A DNA stretch of 64,000 nucleotides from assembly GCA_017828975.1 (NCBI GenBank), contig JAGAJN010000031.1, forward strand, positions 124,001 through 188,000. The letters are read 5' to 3'. Each line of letters opens with the position of its first letter. Position 1 is the stretch's first letter. The notes beneath the pieces are model-generated. The model did no database searches, was not told the origin of the DNA, and saw only the letters and a list, made by a program, of their open reading frames with translations. Of this stretch, positions 16,431 to 24,803 are shown piece by piece. This DNA is from Oscillospiraceae bacterium (GTDB lineage: Bacteria > Bacillota > Clostridia > Oscillospirales > Ruminococcaceae). A program made the position numbers and the translations under genes.

Positions 16431-17183
16431 ATGACTAAGGAAAACACTTACTCTACAAGTCAGATAGCAAAAATAGTCGGGCTGCACCCCAATACCGTAA
16501 GAATGTACGAAGAGTGGGGACTGATACATAAGCCCGAAAGAAAACCAAACGGTTATCGAATATATAACGATATTCACATCAAACAGTTTCAATTGGCACG
16601 GAAAGCTTTTCAGACAGTAATTCTTCAAGCGGGGCTTCGTGAGCGGATAATCGACGCTGTAAAGCTGTCTGCCGAGTATCGCTTTGACGAAGCGGAAGAA
16701 CAGGTTCTTGAATATATCCGCATTGCAAAACAGGAAATGGAAAACGCAAAAGAGGCAGCAAAAATATGTGAGATACTGTGGCAGCAGCCCCAAGCGGACG
16801 GTGCTGTTTACAAGCGTTCGCAGGCGGCAAAGGAACTCGGACTGACCATAGATACTATCCGAAATTGGGAAATGAACGGACTTCTCACCGTCAAGCGAAA
16901 GCAGAACGGCTATCGAGTCTATGACTCAAACGACATAAACCGCCTGAAGGTCATTCGTACATTAAGGTGTGCCAATTATTCCTTATCTGCAATTATGAGA
17001 ATGCTTACCGGGTATGATAACGGAATGGATAAGGAGAAAATTCCGGACATTCTCAACACTCCCGAAGCTGACGATGATATTATTTCCGCCTGCGACAAGC
17101 TTACGGTTTCCCTTGAAAATGCCATAGAAAACGCTTACGAAGTTATTTCCATATTGAACGATATGAAACAGATAAAAAAATAA
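16431..17183 (+). CDS. Regulator with two tandem MerR-type DNA-binding domains
   Basis: A 250-residue protein in which two complete MerR helix-turn-helix domains are fused. The first spans about 7-70 (STSQIAKIVGLHPNTVRMYEEWGL then NGYRIY) and the second about 125-195 (KRSQAAKELGLTIDTIRNWEMNGL then NGYRVY). The two repeats are clearly homologous. Short helical segments follow each. No effector domain such as TipAS or BmrR-type is present. A promoter of MerR architecture lies immediately downstream (17193-17224) in front of the UvrA-like gene, so this protein very probably controls it. One chain may span an operator that normally needs a dimer. Confidence 0.88.
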   Translation: MTKENTYSTSQIAKIVGLHPNTVRMYEEWGLIHKPERKPNGYRIYNDIHIKQFQLARKAFQTVILQAGLRERIIDAVKLSAEYRFDEAEEQVLEYIRIAKQEMENAKEAAKICEILWQQPQADGAVYKRSQAAKELGLTIDTIRNWEMNGLLTVKRKQNGYRVYDSNDINRLKVIRTLRCANYSLSAIMRMLTGYDNGMDKEKIPDILNTPEADDDIISACDKLTVSLENAIENAYEVISILNDMKQIKK

Positions 17184-17192
17184 ACCCTCCAC

Positions 17193-17224
17193 TTGACCAC
17201 CAGACTTTTGTTTGGTGGTATAAT
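17193..17224 (+). promoter_or_regulatory. MerR-type promoter with a palindrome in a 20-bp spacer
   Basis: TTGACC (17193-17198) and TATAAT (17219-17224) are separated by 20 bp, longer than the usual 17. The spacer carries an inverted repeat CCACCAGAC / GTTTGGTGG with one mismatch. The overlong spacer filled with a palindrome is the signature of MerR-family activated promoters, which need the regulator to twist the DNA. It drives the leader ORF and the UvrA-like gene. Confidence 0.85.
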
Positions 17225-17253
17225 TCGTTTATAACTGAAAAGGAGGGAAAAGC

Positions 17254-17307
17254 ATGAATGCAATTATTGCAGAAAGTCTTACAAATAGATTTTTATCGGA
17301 AAAATAA
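17254..17307 (+). CDS. 17-residue leader peptide upstream of the UvrA-like gene
   Basis: An ORF encoding MNAIIAESLTNRFLSEK with a strong AGGAGGG site 6 bp before the ATG. It ends 32 bp before the UvrA-like start, which has its own AAGGAGG site. Short leader ORFs of this kind often precede inducible ribosome-targeting or drug-resistance genes. No strong alternative hairpins are obvious between the two, so attenuation is not demonstrated. Confidence 0.55.
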   Translation: MNAIIAESLTNRFLSEK

Positions 17308-17339
17308 GAAGTGACAGTTTCTGTTAAGGAGGAAGAAAA

Positions 17340-19577
17340 ATGACAGATTCTATTAAAATAAGAGGCCTTAAGCAGAATAATCTGAAAAACATTTCGCTTG
17401 ATATTCCAAAGAATAAAATAGTTGTTTTTACGGGCGTTTCGGGTTCGGGAAAATCAAGTATAGTGTTTGATACTGTTGCTGCGGAAAGTCAGCGGCAGAT
17501 GAATGAAACCTACACCGCATGGGTCAGAGGAAGGCTGCCGAAATACGAAAAGCCCAATGTTGAGCTTATCGACGATTTGAATCCGTCGGTCATTATCGAC
17601 CAGTCACGGCTTGGCGGAAATGCAAGGTCAACAGTTGGTACTATCAGCGATATGTATTCGCTTCTGCGCCTGATGTTTTCGAGGATAGGCACTCCGTCCG
17701 TTGGTCCCGCATCGTATTTTTCGTTCAATAATCCCAACGGTATGTGTCCCACCTGTGCGGGTATCGGAAAGATTATGGACCTTGATATGAACAATCTCAT
17801 TGATGCGGAAAAGACCTATGACGAGGGCTTTTTTCTGCTCCCCGCATTCGGTACGGGCAATTATTACTGGAAGGTTTACAGGCGTCCCGAATATTTCAGG
17901 ACAGATATTCCGTGGAAAGATTTAACGGAGGAAGAACACAACATTCTGTTATACGGCAGCAGGACAAGGGACGGCGAACGTCTTGACAAAAAGCTTGAGG
18001 GCGTTTACAATCAGTTCAAGCGGCTTGTGCTTATGAAGGGCATGGAGGAACAGACCGATAATACGCTGAAAAAAATCGCAAAGTATGTGTATGAATGTGA
18101 ATGTCCCGACTGCAAAGGAAAGCGTCTTAATCAGACCGCACTTTCCTGCAGAATAAACGGATATAACATCAACGATATGTGCGAAATGGAGTTTTCGCAG
18201 CTTCGTGCGGAGCTTGAAAATATACAGGACGAAAGAGCCGCAACCATCGTCGAGCAGCTGAAGGCAGCCCTTGACCGTATGATTGACATCGGTCTGCCGT
18301 ATCTGTTTATGAACCGAGAAAGCTCCACTCTTTCGGGCGGTGAGGCACAGCGTTTGAAGCTTGTGCGATATATGGGCAGCTCGCTTTGCGGAATGATATA
18401 TATTTTCGATGAACCGAGTACGGGAATGCACCCGAGAGATGTTCATCGAATGTCAAGGCTTCTGAAAAATCTCCGTGACAAGGGAAACACCGTGCTTGTT
18501 GTTGAGCACGATAAGGACATAATCAGCATTGCAGATGAAGTTATCGACATCGGACCGCTGGCTGGAAAAAACGGCGGACAGGTGCTGTTTCAGGGCAGCT
18601 ATGAAAATCTTCTGATAAGCGGTACAAAGACGGGAAACGCATTGTCCTCGGAGATAAAAATAAAGGAAAATGTGCGCAAACCAAAGGGTTTCTTGCCCAT
18701 AAGAGGAGCGGATCTTCACAATCTCAAAAATGTTGATGTTGATATCCCAATTGGGATAATGACGGTAGTTACAGGTGTTGCGGGGAGCGGAAAATCGTCG
18801 CTTATCAGAGATGTTTTCGCAAAGCAGTATGAGGAACAGGTTGTCCTTATCGACCAGAGCGCAGTCACGGCAACGGGACGTTCTACGGTATGCACATTCC
18901 TGGGCTTCTTTGACGAGATAAGAAAGGTCTTTGCCGCCGAAAATAATGCAGACAGCGGGCTTTTCACCTTTAACGGAAAGGGCGCTTGTCCATACTGTAA
19001 GGGACGTGGGGCAATCACCACCGAGCTTGTTTTTATGGAACCCGTTACGACCGTTTGCGAGCATTGCGGCGGTACGAGATATAGTGAAGAATCGCTGAAA
19101 TATTCTCTCAAAGGAAAAACTATTGTTGATGTTCTGAATATGAGCGTTGAGGACGCTGTGCCGTTTTTTGCGGATAACAAGAAAATATCTTCAATGCTTA
19201 GTGCGCTGATGGAGGTAGGGCTTTCGTATATTTCGCTGGGACAGCCTTTATCAACATTTTCGGGCGGAGAACGTCAGAGAGTAAAGCTTGCTCAAAACAT
19301 CAAGAAAAAGGGAAACATCTATATCTTAGACGAGCCGACTACGGGACTTCACGCTGCGGATATTGAAAAGGTAGTGGATATTCTGGAAGGATTTGTTGAC
19401 AGAGGAAACACGGTCATTGTTATCGAGCATAACACCGATGTAATGAAGCTTGCCGACTACATTATCGACGTCGGACCCGACGGCGGAACAAAGGGCGGAG
19501 AGATAGTGTTTACGGGAACTCCGAAGGAAATGTTTGAGAACGGTACAACTATTACGGCAAAATATCTGAGAAAATAA
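17340..19577 (+). CDS. UvrA-like ABC ATPase lacking the UvrB-binding domain
   Basis: A 745-residue protein with two UvrA-type ABC modules. The first has Walker A GVSGSGKSS (about 32-40), the signature STLSGGEAQRLK (about 328-339) and the Walker B region. The second has Walker A GVAGSGKSS (about 479-487) and STFSGGERQRVK (about 638-649). Zinc-binding pairs CPTCAG, CECPDC, CPYCKG and CEHCGG are present. It is about 200 residues shorter than excision-repair UvrA, fitting the UvrA2/DrrC class that lacks the UvrB-interaction domain. Such proteins are associated with resistance to DNA-binding drugs. The MerR-controlled promoter and leader ORF support an inducible resistance role. Confidence 0.88.
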   Translation: MTDSIKIRGLKQNNLKNISLDIPKNKIVVFTGVSGSGKSSIVFDTVAAESQRQMNETYTAWVRGRLPKYEKPNVELIDDLNPSVIIDQSRLGGNARSTVGTISDMYSLLRLMFSRIGTPSVGPASYFSFNNPNGMCPTCAGIGKIMDLDMNNLIDAEKTYDEGFFLLPAFGTGNYYWKVYRRPEYFRTDIPWKDLTEEEHNILLYGSRTRDGERLDKKLEGVYNQFKRLVLMKGMEEQTDNTLKKIAKYVYECECPDCKGKRLNQTALSCRINGYNINDMCEMEFSQLRAELENIQDERAATIVEQLKAALDRMIDIGLPYLFMNRESSTLSGGEAQRLKLVRYMGSSLCGMIYIFDEPSTGMHPRDVHRMSRLLKNLRDKGNTVLVVEHDKDIISIADEVIDIGPLAGKNGGQVLFQGSYENLLISGTKTGNALSSEIKIKENVRKPKGFLPIRGADLHNLKNVDVDIPIGIMTVVTGVAGSGKSSLIRDVFAKQYEEQVVLIDQSAVTATGRSTVCTFLGFFDEIRKVFAAENNADSGLFTFNGKGACPYCKGRGAITTELVFMEPVTTVCEHCGGTRYSEESLKYSLKGKTIVDVLNMSVEDAVPFFADNKKISSMLSALMEVGLSYISLGQPLSTFSGGERQRVKLAQNIKKKGNIYILDEPTTGLHAADIEKVVDILEGFVDRGNTVIVIEHNTDVMKLADYIIDVGPDGGTKGGEIVFTGTPKEMFENGTTITAKYLRK

Positions 19578-19599
19578 CGGTTTATCAAGTATCTCTGAA

Positions 19600-19635
19600 A
19601 CGCTCAAAGGAGTTTTCTTCTTTGGGCGTCTTTTG
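19600..19635 (+). terminator. Terminator of the UvrA-like operon
   Basis: A 10-bp stem (one G-U pair) ACGCTCAAAG with CTTTGGGCGT is followed by CTTTTG, 23 bp after the stop codon. Confidence 0.7.
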
Positions 19636-19670
19636 TAAAGATGAAAATCAGGTGAAATTCAGAAAACCCC

Positions 19671-19699
19671 TTGACAATTGATAGTATATGTTGTATAAT
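19671..19699 (+). promoter_or_regulatory. Consensus sigma-A promoter
   Basis: TTGACA (19671-19676), exactly 17 bp, TATAAT (19694-19699). It is a perfect consensus, so the gene at 19767 should be strongly transcribed unless repressed. Confidence 0.9.
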
Positions 19700-19712
19700 A
19701 TTCTAAAACGCA

Positions 19713-19768
19713 GGGGAGGACACCCATAACAAAAAACGGTGCGTGTTGACAAGGGGGAGGACACCCAT
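19713..19768 (+). repeat. Duplicated Shine-Dalgarno/start-site sequence
   Basis: The 15-base sequence GGGGAGGACACCCAT occurs at 19713-19727 and again at 19754-19768, 41 bp apart. In the second copy the final AT begins the ATG start codon. In the first the corresponding codon is ATA. A third, diverged copy (GGAGGACACATCTATGG) lies inside the gene at 19901-19917, in front of an in-frame ATG. Confidence 0.75.
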
Positions 19769-20720
19769 GGAAAAAAACATTATTGTCAGAGATACAAACG
19801 GCAGAATAATCGGAATGACTTACCCGAAGCGTGCAAAGGGTCTTGTGAAAAACCGCCGTGCGGTTATTTCGGGCGAGCATATGATTCGTATGATAAATGA
19901 GGAGGACACATCTATGGAAGATAACATTATAAACGTTGATAAGGTCGTTGAAGTCGAGGAAAAAAGGCTGTTTTTCCGCCCGAGAGAGTGGAATTTCTCC
20001 AAGGACTGCAAGGACACCGCTGTGGGCGAGCGCTGCTTTATCACCAGCTTTGACGAAACTCTTGCAGAGGTCTACTGCATCGGTAATTGGGGCGATTCGT
20101 TGTCCCAGATTGTTACAAAGGACCTTATTTTGGAAAAGAACACAGAGTATGCATTTTCCTTCTGGCTAAACGGCGGAGAAAATGAGCGTCTGGACGAGAT
20201 CTGTCAGCTGCACGTTGTTTTCGACAATGACTTTGAAAACCGTCTGATATTCAAGCTAAACCGCAGTTTTATCAAGCCTGTGAAGCATTACAAGGGCTGG
20301 TATCTCTACGAAATTCATTTCACCACTGAGGATAATTCTTACACTCAGCTTCGGTTTGTTGCCCAGAGAGCGCCTATGGCTGTGATGTATGCAGATGCTC
20401 CCGCAGCTTACGAAAATATCCCCAACGAGTCTGTTCCCGCAGGACGCAAGCAGCGTTCAAATCTGGTGTTCGAGAATGGTTTCCCCGAGGAACCCGATCC
20501 GTTCACAAAGGGTATCAGCGATTTCGAGGAAAAGCTGAAGGCAAATCCAGTGACAAACGGTGAGTTCTTTGACAAGGTCAGAGAGGCTGTCAGAACAGAG
20601 GTCAACAAGGCTGAGCAGGCTGAGTATCATCGTGATGCCGATACTTTCAGAAAGATAGGCGAGGACATTAAGGACTCCGTTCTTTCCGAAATTGCCAGGG
20701 CTATGAAGAATTTCAAATAA
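19767..20720 (+). CDS. Uncharacterised 317-residue protein
   Basis: I do not recognise this family with certainty. The N-terminus (MEKNIIVRDTNGRIIG, then TYPKRAKGLVKNRRA) is a short basic motif. A central region of about 70-215 is rich in aromatic and beta-strand-like residues (FSFWLNGG, YKGWYLYEIHF) and may be a jelly-roll or carbohydrate-binding-like fold. The C-terminus (about 245-317) is charged and helical. There is no signal peptide or membrane segment. ATG 19767 is chosen because GGGAGG precedes it; the open frame upstream has no site. An internal ATG at 19914 also has a GGAGG and could give a product 49 residues shorter. It is monocistronic, between a consensus promoter and a strong terminator. 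Confidence 0.75.
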   Translation: MEKNIIVRDTNGRIIGMTYPKRAKGLVKNRRAVISGEHMIRMINEEDTSMEDNIINVDKVVEVEEKRLFFRPREWNFSKDCKDTAVGERCFITSFDETLAEVYCIGNWGDSLSQIVTKDLILEKNTEYAFSFWLNGGENERLDEICQLHVVFDNDFENRLIFKLNRSFIKPVKHYKGWYLYEIHFTTEDNSYTQLRFVAQRAPMAVMYADAPAAYENIPNESVPAGRKQRSNLVFENGFPEEPDPFTKGISDFEEKLKANPVTNGEFFDKVREAVRTEVNKAEQAEYHRDADTFRKIGEDIKDSVLSEIARAMKNFK

Positions 20721-20740
20721 TCTTTTTTCCAAACAAAAAC

Positions 20741-20786
20741 AGCGCAGGCGGTTGAAAATGTAAACCGTCTGCGCTTTGATTTTTAG
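20741..20786. terminator. Bidirectional terminator between the 19767 gene and leuB
   Basis: AGCGCAGGCGGTT pairs with AACCGTCTGCGCT around an 8-9 base loop, with T-rich tails on both strands. It ends the plus-strand gene and the convergent leu operon. Confidence 0.85.
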
Positions 20787-20793
20787 GAGAAAA

Positions 20794-21876
20794 TTATACT
20801 CTTTCGGCAATAAGCGTTCCCATTTCGGAGCAGGAAACGAGCTTCATTCCGTCGGACATAATATCGACTGTTCTGTAACCTTCGTTGAGAACGGCAGATA
20901 CGGCGTTTTCGATAGCGTCAGCTTCCTTGTCCATATCGAAGGAATAGCGGAGCATCATTGCAGCGGAAAGAATGGTGGCAATGGGGTTTGCCTTGTTCTG
21001 TCCCGCAATGTCGGGAGCGGAGCCGCCGCTGGGTTCGTAAAGTCCGAACTTGGTTTCGTTAAGGCTTGCAGATGCCAGCATACCGATAGAACCTGTTATC
21101 ATGGAAGCCTCGTCGGAAAGAATGTCGCCGAACATATTCTCGGTGAGGATAACGTCAAACTGTGCGGGATCTTTTACCAGCTGCATAGCGCAGTTGTCTA
21201 CCAGCATATGCTCAACGGTAACCTCGGGATAGCTTTCGGCGACCTCGTTGACTATCTTTCTCCAAAGTCTGGACGAATCGAGAACGTTTGCCTTGTCAAC
21301 GCTGATGACCTTTTTGCGGCGCTTCATAGCAATATCGAACGCTCTTACGGCAATTCTTCTGATCTCGTTTTCGTTATAGGACAGAGTGTCAACAGCAGTC
21401 ATAATGCCGTCAATTTCCTCTGTCTTTCTTGCACCGAAGTACAGACCGCCCGTAAGCTCTCTCATTATCATCATATCAAAGCCCTTGGCGCTGATCTCCT
21501 CTTTCAGGGGACAAGCACCTCTCAGCTGGCTGTAAAGCACGGCGGGACGGAGATTTGCAAACAGTCCCAGAGATTTGCGGAGCTTCAAAAGTCCTGCTTC
21601 GGGACGCTTGTCGGCGGGAAGCTTGTACCATGGAGAAGTGGAAGTGTTTCCACCGATAGAACCCATAAGTACGGCATCTGCTGCTTTTGCCTTTTCAATG
21701 GTTTCATCGGTCAGGGGGACGCCATTCACGTCGATGGAGCAGCCGCCCATGAGAAGCTGTTCATATGCAAAGCTGTGTCCGAATTTTTCAGCTGTTTTAT
21801 CCAGCACCTTCATTGCTTCGGTAACGATCTCGGGACCGATACCGTCGCCCTTTATTACTGCGATATTTTTATTCAT
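20794..21876 (-). CDS. leuB: 3-isopropylmalate dehydrogenase
   Basis: A 360-residue LeuB, the NAD-dependent oxidative decarboxylase of leucine synthesis in the cytoplasm. Visible features are the N-terminal IKGDGIGPEI, GSIGGNTSTSPWY, RELTGGLYFGAR and DKANVLDSSRLWR blocks, and the C-terminal EPSGGSAPDIAGQNKANP motif that binds NAD and metal. The chosen ATG (21876) has AAGGAG 8 bp upstream; the six extra upstream codons overlap that site. It is the last gene of the leuC-Dabb-leuD-lipoprotein-leuB cluster and ends at a strong terminator. Confidence 0.97.
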   Translation of the reverse strand: MNKNIAVIKGDGIGPEIVTEAMKVLDKTAEKFGHSFAYEQLLMGGCSIDVNGVPLTDETIEKAKAADAVLMGSIGGNTSTSPWYKLPADKRPEAGLLKLRKSLGLFANLRPAVLYSQLRGACPLKEEISAKGFDMMIMRELTGGLYFGARKTEEIDGIMTAVDTLSYNENEIRRIAVRAFDIAMKRRKKVISVDKANVLDSSRLWRKIVNEVAESYPEVTVEHMLVDNCAMQLVKDPAQFDVILTENMFGDILSDEASMITGSIGMLASASLNETKFGLYEPSGGSAPDIAGQNKANPIATILSAAMMLRYSFDMDKEADAIENAVSAVLNEGYRTVDIMSDGMKLVSCSEMGTLIAERV

Positions 21877-21930
21877 GTTAATAACTCCTTTCATTTCTTC
21901 TCCGTGATCAATGGGTGTTTAGCATTAATA

Positions 21931-22545
21931 TTATTTTTTAAAAACAGACACAGAAATATCATTATCTCTGTCGGAATAGCAAGAAACACATATCACAACA
22001 TAATTTCCGCTTTCCGATTCATCGAGCTGCTCTGCACAATACGCTCTTGCAGCCTGACTATACCTTGAATACTCATTTTCAACATCTGAAAAATCAGAAG
22101 TATCAACCAGCGAATAGTCGATTTCCTCACCGTTTACAAAGCATTCAATGTAATCTGTACTTTCTCCTTCAAATTTAATGCAGTCACCGAGAAGAGTTTC
22201 GACCTGCTCCTTGCCGGTATTAACAGTAATTCCGTTATAAAGAGCAAACTTCTTTCGGTTAGAATTTTCCTGATCGAACACCGGGTGAAAATCCGAATAA
22301 TCAAAACCATTGAAATCGCCGTAATATGTACCGCATACGATAACGGATTTCCCAACCTCGAAGCTATCTTCTGCATCAAATTTACTGCCAAGCTGCTTCT
22401 CCAGCTCAGAGCGCGGTTCCAACAGATCAACAGCCTTATTTCCCGCCTTTATCATATACGGCTGTAAAGCAGAGTTTTCGTTTTCAGCACATCCCGAAAG
22501 CAGTAAAGCAGCAGAAAGCAGGACACTCAAATACCGTATTTTCAT
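21931..22545 (-). CDS. Lipoprotein of unknown function inside the leu cluster
   Basis: A 204-residue predicted lipoprotein. The type II signal is LSVLLSAALLLSGC with lipobox cysteine at about 19. The mature part is acidic, with alternating polar and aromatic residues and no motif I know. It lies between leuD (9-bp gap) and leuB on the same strand, so it is probably co-transcribed although it has no evident role in leucine synthesis. Its lower GC content by eye, compared with the leu genes, suggests a later insertion. It could be expressed from its own weak promoter. Confidence 0.75.
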   Translation of the reverse strand: MKIRYLSVLLSAALLLSGCAENENSALQPYMIKAGNKAVDLLEPRSELEKQLGSKFDAEDSFEVGKSVIVCGTYYGDFNGFDYSDFHPVFDQENSNRKKFALYNGITVNTGKEQVETLLGDCIKFEGESTDYIECFVNGEEIDYSLVDTSDFSDVENEYSRYSQAARAYCAEQLDESESGNYVVICVSCYSDRDNDISVSVFKK

Positions 22546-22554
22546 CGTTTGCCC

Positions 22555-23037
22555 TCACTTTTTCAGCGATTTCAGCAGACCGCCCGCATTGATAATATCC
22601 TTGATAAACTCGGGGAACGGCTCTGCCTGATAGGTCTTGCCTGTTGTCTTGTCGGTGATAACGCCCGTGTCGAAGTCGATCTCAACCTCATCGCCTGCAT
22701 TGATATTCTTTGCGGCTTCGTCACATTCCAGAATAGGCAGACCGATATTGATAGCGTTGCGGTAGAAAATTCTCGCAAATGTAGATGCGATAACGCAGGA
22801 AATACCGCTTGCCTTGATAGCGATAGGAGCGTGTTCTCTGGAGGAGCCGCAGCCGAAGTTCATATTTGCCACCATAATATCGCCCTCGTTTACGTTCTTA
22901 ACGAAATCGGGGTCAATGTCCTCCATACAGTGAGCGGCAAGCTCCTTGTGGTCGGTGGTGTTCAGGTATCTTGCGGGGATAATAACGTCGGTGTCAACGT
23001 TATCTCCGTATTTATGTACTTTTCCAAAAGCTTTCAT
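22555..23037 (-). CDS. leuD: 3-isopropylmalate dehydratase small subunit
   Basis: A 160-residue LeuD of the short (archaeal/clostridial) type, which forms the swivelling domain of isopropylmalate isomerase with LeuC. Diagnostic motifs are [28 protein letters not shown] (about 56-67) and [19 protein letters not shown] [15 protein letters not shown]. The start is the second of two close ATGs, since the first abuts the AAAGGA site. It is part of the leu operon, downstream of the Dabb gene. Confidence 0.96.
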   Translation of the reverse strand: MKAFGKVHKYGDNVDTDVIIPARYLNTTDHKELAAHCMEDIDPDFVKNVNEGDIMVANMNFGCGSSREHAPIAIKASGISCVIASTFARIFYRNAINIGLPILECDEAAKNINAGDEVEIDFDTGVITDKTTGKTYQAEPFPEFIKDIINAGGLLKSLKK

Positions 23038-23086
23038 TGATAACATTCCTTTCGGTGATTATGTAGGGGATCACTCCCCATTGAAA

Positions 23087-23386
23087 TTACTGTTCAAAGT
23101 CAACGCATTTTCTGTCGGAAACAACAGAGCGGACATAGGTTGCGACTGCAACGTGGTCGGGATTTGTCTGATATGCTTTCAGAGCGTTTTCGTCGGTGAA
23201 GGTGGTGTCCAGCATAACATCTCCCGTTGAGGAGGAGAGCAGGTCGATATTCACCTTAACGTCTGTCATACCCGGAATTTTGCCCGCAAGACCCTCCAGA
23301 CCGCTTTTTATCTTTTCGGCGGCAGAACGTTTTTCCTCAGCGGAAAATTCGGGCTTTAGGGTCCAGATAATAACGTGCTTAACCAT
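23087..23386 (-). CDS. Dabb-family (stress-responsive alpha-beta barrel) protein
   Basis: A 99-residue stand-alone Dabb-domain protein. The first strand MVKHVIIWTLKPEF carries the conserved family His, and the late segment YQTNPDHVAVATYVRSV is typical of the domain. These small proteins form dimeric ferredoxin-like barrels. Some are polyketide cyclases, but most are uncharacterised. It lies 18 bp after leuC and 49 bp before leuD on the same strand, so it is co-transcribed with leucine biosynthesis genes. A link to the pathway is not obvious. Confidence 0.85.
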   Translation of the reverse strand: MVKHVIIWTLKPEFSAEEKRSAAEKIKSGLEGLAGKIPGMTDVKVNIDLLSSSTGDVMLDTTFTDENALKAYQTNPDHVAVATYVRSVVSDRKCVDFEQ

Positions 23387-23404
23387 AGTTATTCTCCTTT
23401 ACGC

Positions 23405-24667
23405 TTACATTATTTCGGACGGCTGTGAGATCTTGCCCGTTACTGCGGAAGCGGCGGCAACAGCGGGAGATGCAAGGTAAACCTCCGACTCAACGTGTCC
23501 CATTCTGCCGACAAAGTTTCTGTTGGTGGTGGCAACGGCTCTTTCGCCCTTTGCCAGAATACCCATATGACCGCCAAGGCAGGGACCGCAGGTAGGTGTG
23601 GAAACTGCGCAGCCCGCTTCGATAAAGGTTTCAAGCAGACCTTCCTTCATAGCGTCCAGATATATTTTCTGCGTTGCGGGGATAACTATGCATCTAACAT
23701 TTTTTGCGACCTTTTTGCCCTTGAGGATTTCGGCAGCGGCTCTCAGGTCCTCCATACGTCCGTTGGTGCAGGAACCGATAACTACCTGATTTATCTTCAG
23801 CTCGGGAATATCGTCAAAGGTCCTTGTATTTTCGGGAAGGTGGGGGAAGGAAACGGTGGGCTTTATCTCCGAAAGGTCGATGTCGTAAACAGCTTCATAT
23901 TCTGCGTCGGGGTCGGCTTCGTAAACCTTGTATTCACGGTCAACTCTGCCCTTCATATAATCAAGAGTAACCTCGTCAACGGCGAAGATACCGTTCTTTG
24001 CACCTGCTTCGATAGCCATATTTGCCATGGAAAGACGGTCGTCCATGGAGAGATTTTTTAAGCCCTCGCCGGAAAATTCCATAGACTTGTACAGTGCACC
24101 GTCAACGCCTATCATACCGATAATGTGGAGGATAACGTCCTTGCCCATTACATATTTATTGAGCTTGCCTGTAACATTGAATTTGATTGCGGGGGGAACT
24201 TTGAACCATGCTTCGCCTGTTGCCATGCCCGCAGCCATATCTGTTGAGCCTACGCCTGTGGAGAATGCGCCGAGTGCGCCGTATGTACAGGTGTGGCTGT
24301 CTGCGCCGATAATGCAGTCGCCCGCAGCAACGATTCCCTGCTCGGGGAGAAGTGCGTGTTCAATTCCGACAGAGCCTGTGTCAAAGTAGTTTTTGATGTC
24401 ATATTTGCCCGCAAAATCACGGCTTATCTGACACTGCATAGCGGACTTGATGTCCTTGTTGGGTGTGAAGTGGTCCAGGACGATAGAGATCTTGTCCTTG
24501 CTGAAAACGCTGTCAAAGCCCGCCTTTTCAAATTCCTTTACGGCAACGGGTGTGGTAACGTCGTTTCCCAGCACCATGTCCAGCTTGCACTTGATAAGCT
24601 GGCCTGCCTTAACGCTGTCCAGACCTGCGTGAGCGGCAAGAATTTTCTGAGTCATTGTCATTCCCAT
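23405..24667 (-). CDS. leuC: 3-isopropylmalate dehydratase large subunit
   Basis: A 420-residue LeuC, aconitase superfamily, binding a 4Fe-4S cluster and isomerising isopropylmalate with LeuD. Visible are [30 protein letters not shown] substrate and cluster motifs, VIGSCTNGR (about 301-309) and the cluster Cys pair in TCGPCLGG (about 361-368). It is the short homoaconitase/LeuC-2 form typical of clostridia. AAAGGAG stands 9 bp before the start. It is first gene of the leu cluster, expressed from a divergent promoter overlapping that of the LysR gene. Confidence 0.97.
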   Translation of the reverse strand: MGMTMTQKILAAHAGLDSVKAGQLIKCKLDMVLGNDVTTPVAVKEFEKAGFDSVFSKDKISIVLDHFTPNKDIKSAMQCQISRDFAGKYDIKNYFDTGSVGIEHALLPEQGIVAAGDCIIGADSHTCTYGALGAFSTGVGSTDMAAGMATGEAWFKVPPAIKFNVTGKLNKYVMGKDVILHIIGMIGVDGALYKSMEFSGEGLKNLSMDDRLSMANMAIEAGAKNGIFAVDEVTLDYMKGRVDREYKVYEADPDAEYEAVYDIDLSEIKPTVSFPHLPENTRTFDDIPELKINQVVIGSCTNGRMEDLRAAAEILKGKKVAKNVRCIVIPATQKIYLDAMKEGLLETFIEAGCAVSTPTCGPCLGGHMGILAKGERAVATTNRNFVGRMGHVESEVYLASPAVAAASAVTGKISQPSEIM

Positions 24668-24707
24668 AATAAAAAACTCCTTTATAGTGTATTTTCCGTG
24701 GAACTAC

Positions 24708-24779
24708 TTGCATTATAACATATTTTGTGGTATAATTCAAATACATATTTTATATATTAAATATAACAATATGTTATAT
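24708..24779. promoter_or_regulatory. Overlapping divergent promoters and LysR operator, leuC/lysR
   Basis: The plus-strand promoter for the LysR gene is TTGCAT (24708-24713), 17 bp, TATAAT (24731-24736). The minus-strand promoter for leuC is TTGAAT (24735-24740), 17 bp, TATAAT (24712-24717). The two share most of their bases. A perfect inverted repeat ATATAACA-ATA-TGTTATAT (24761-24779) contains the LysR T-N11-A core (TAACAATATGTTA) and lies about 65 bp upstream of the predicted leuC start of transcription, the standard LysR activation position. Confidence 0.85.
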
Positions 24780-24803
24780 CATAAAACGGTTGGAGATGGT
24801 GTT

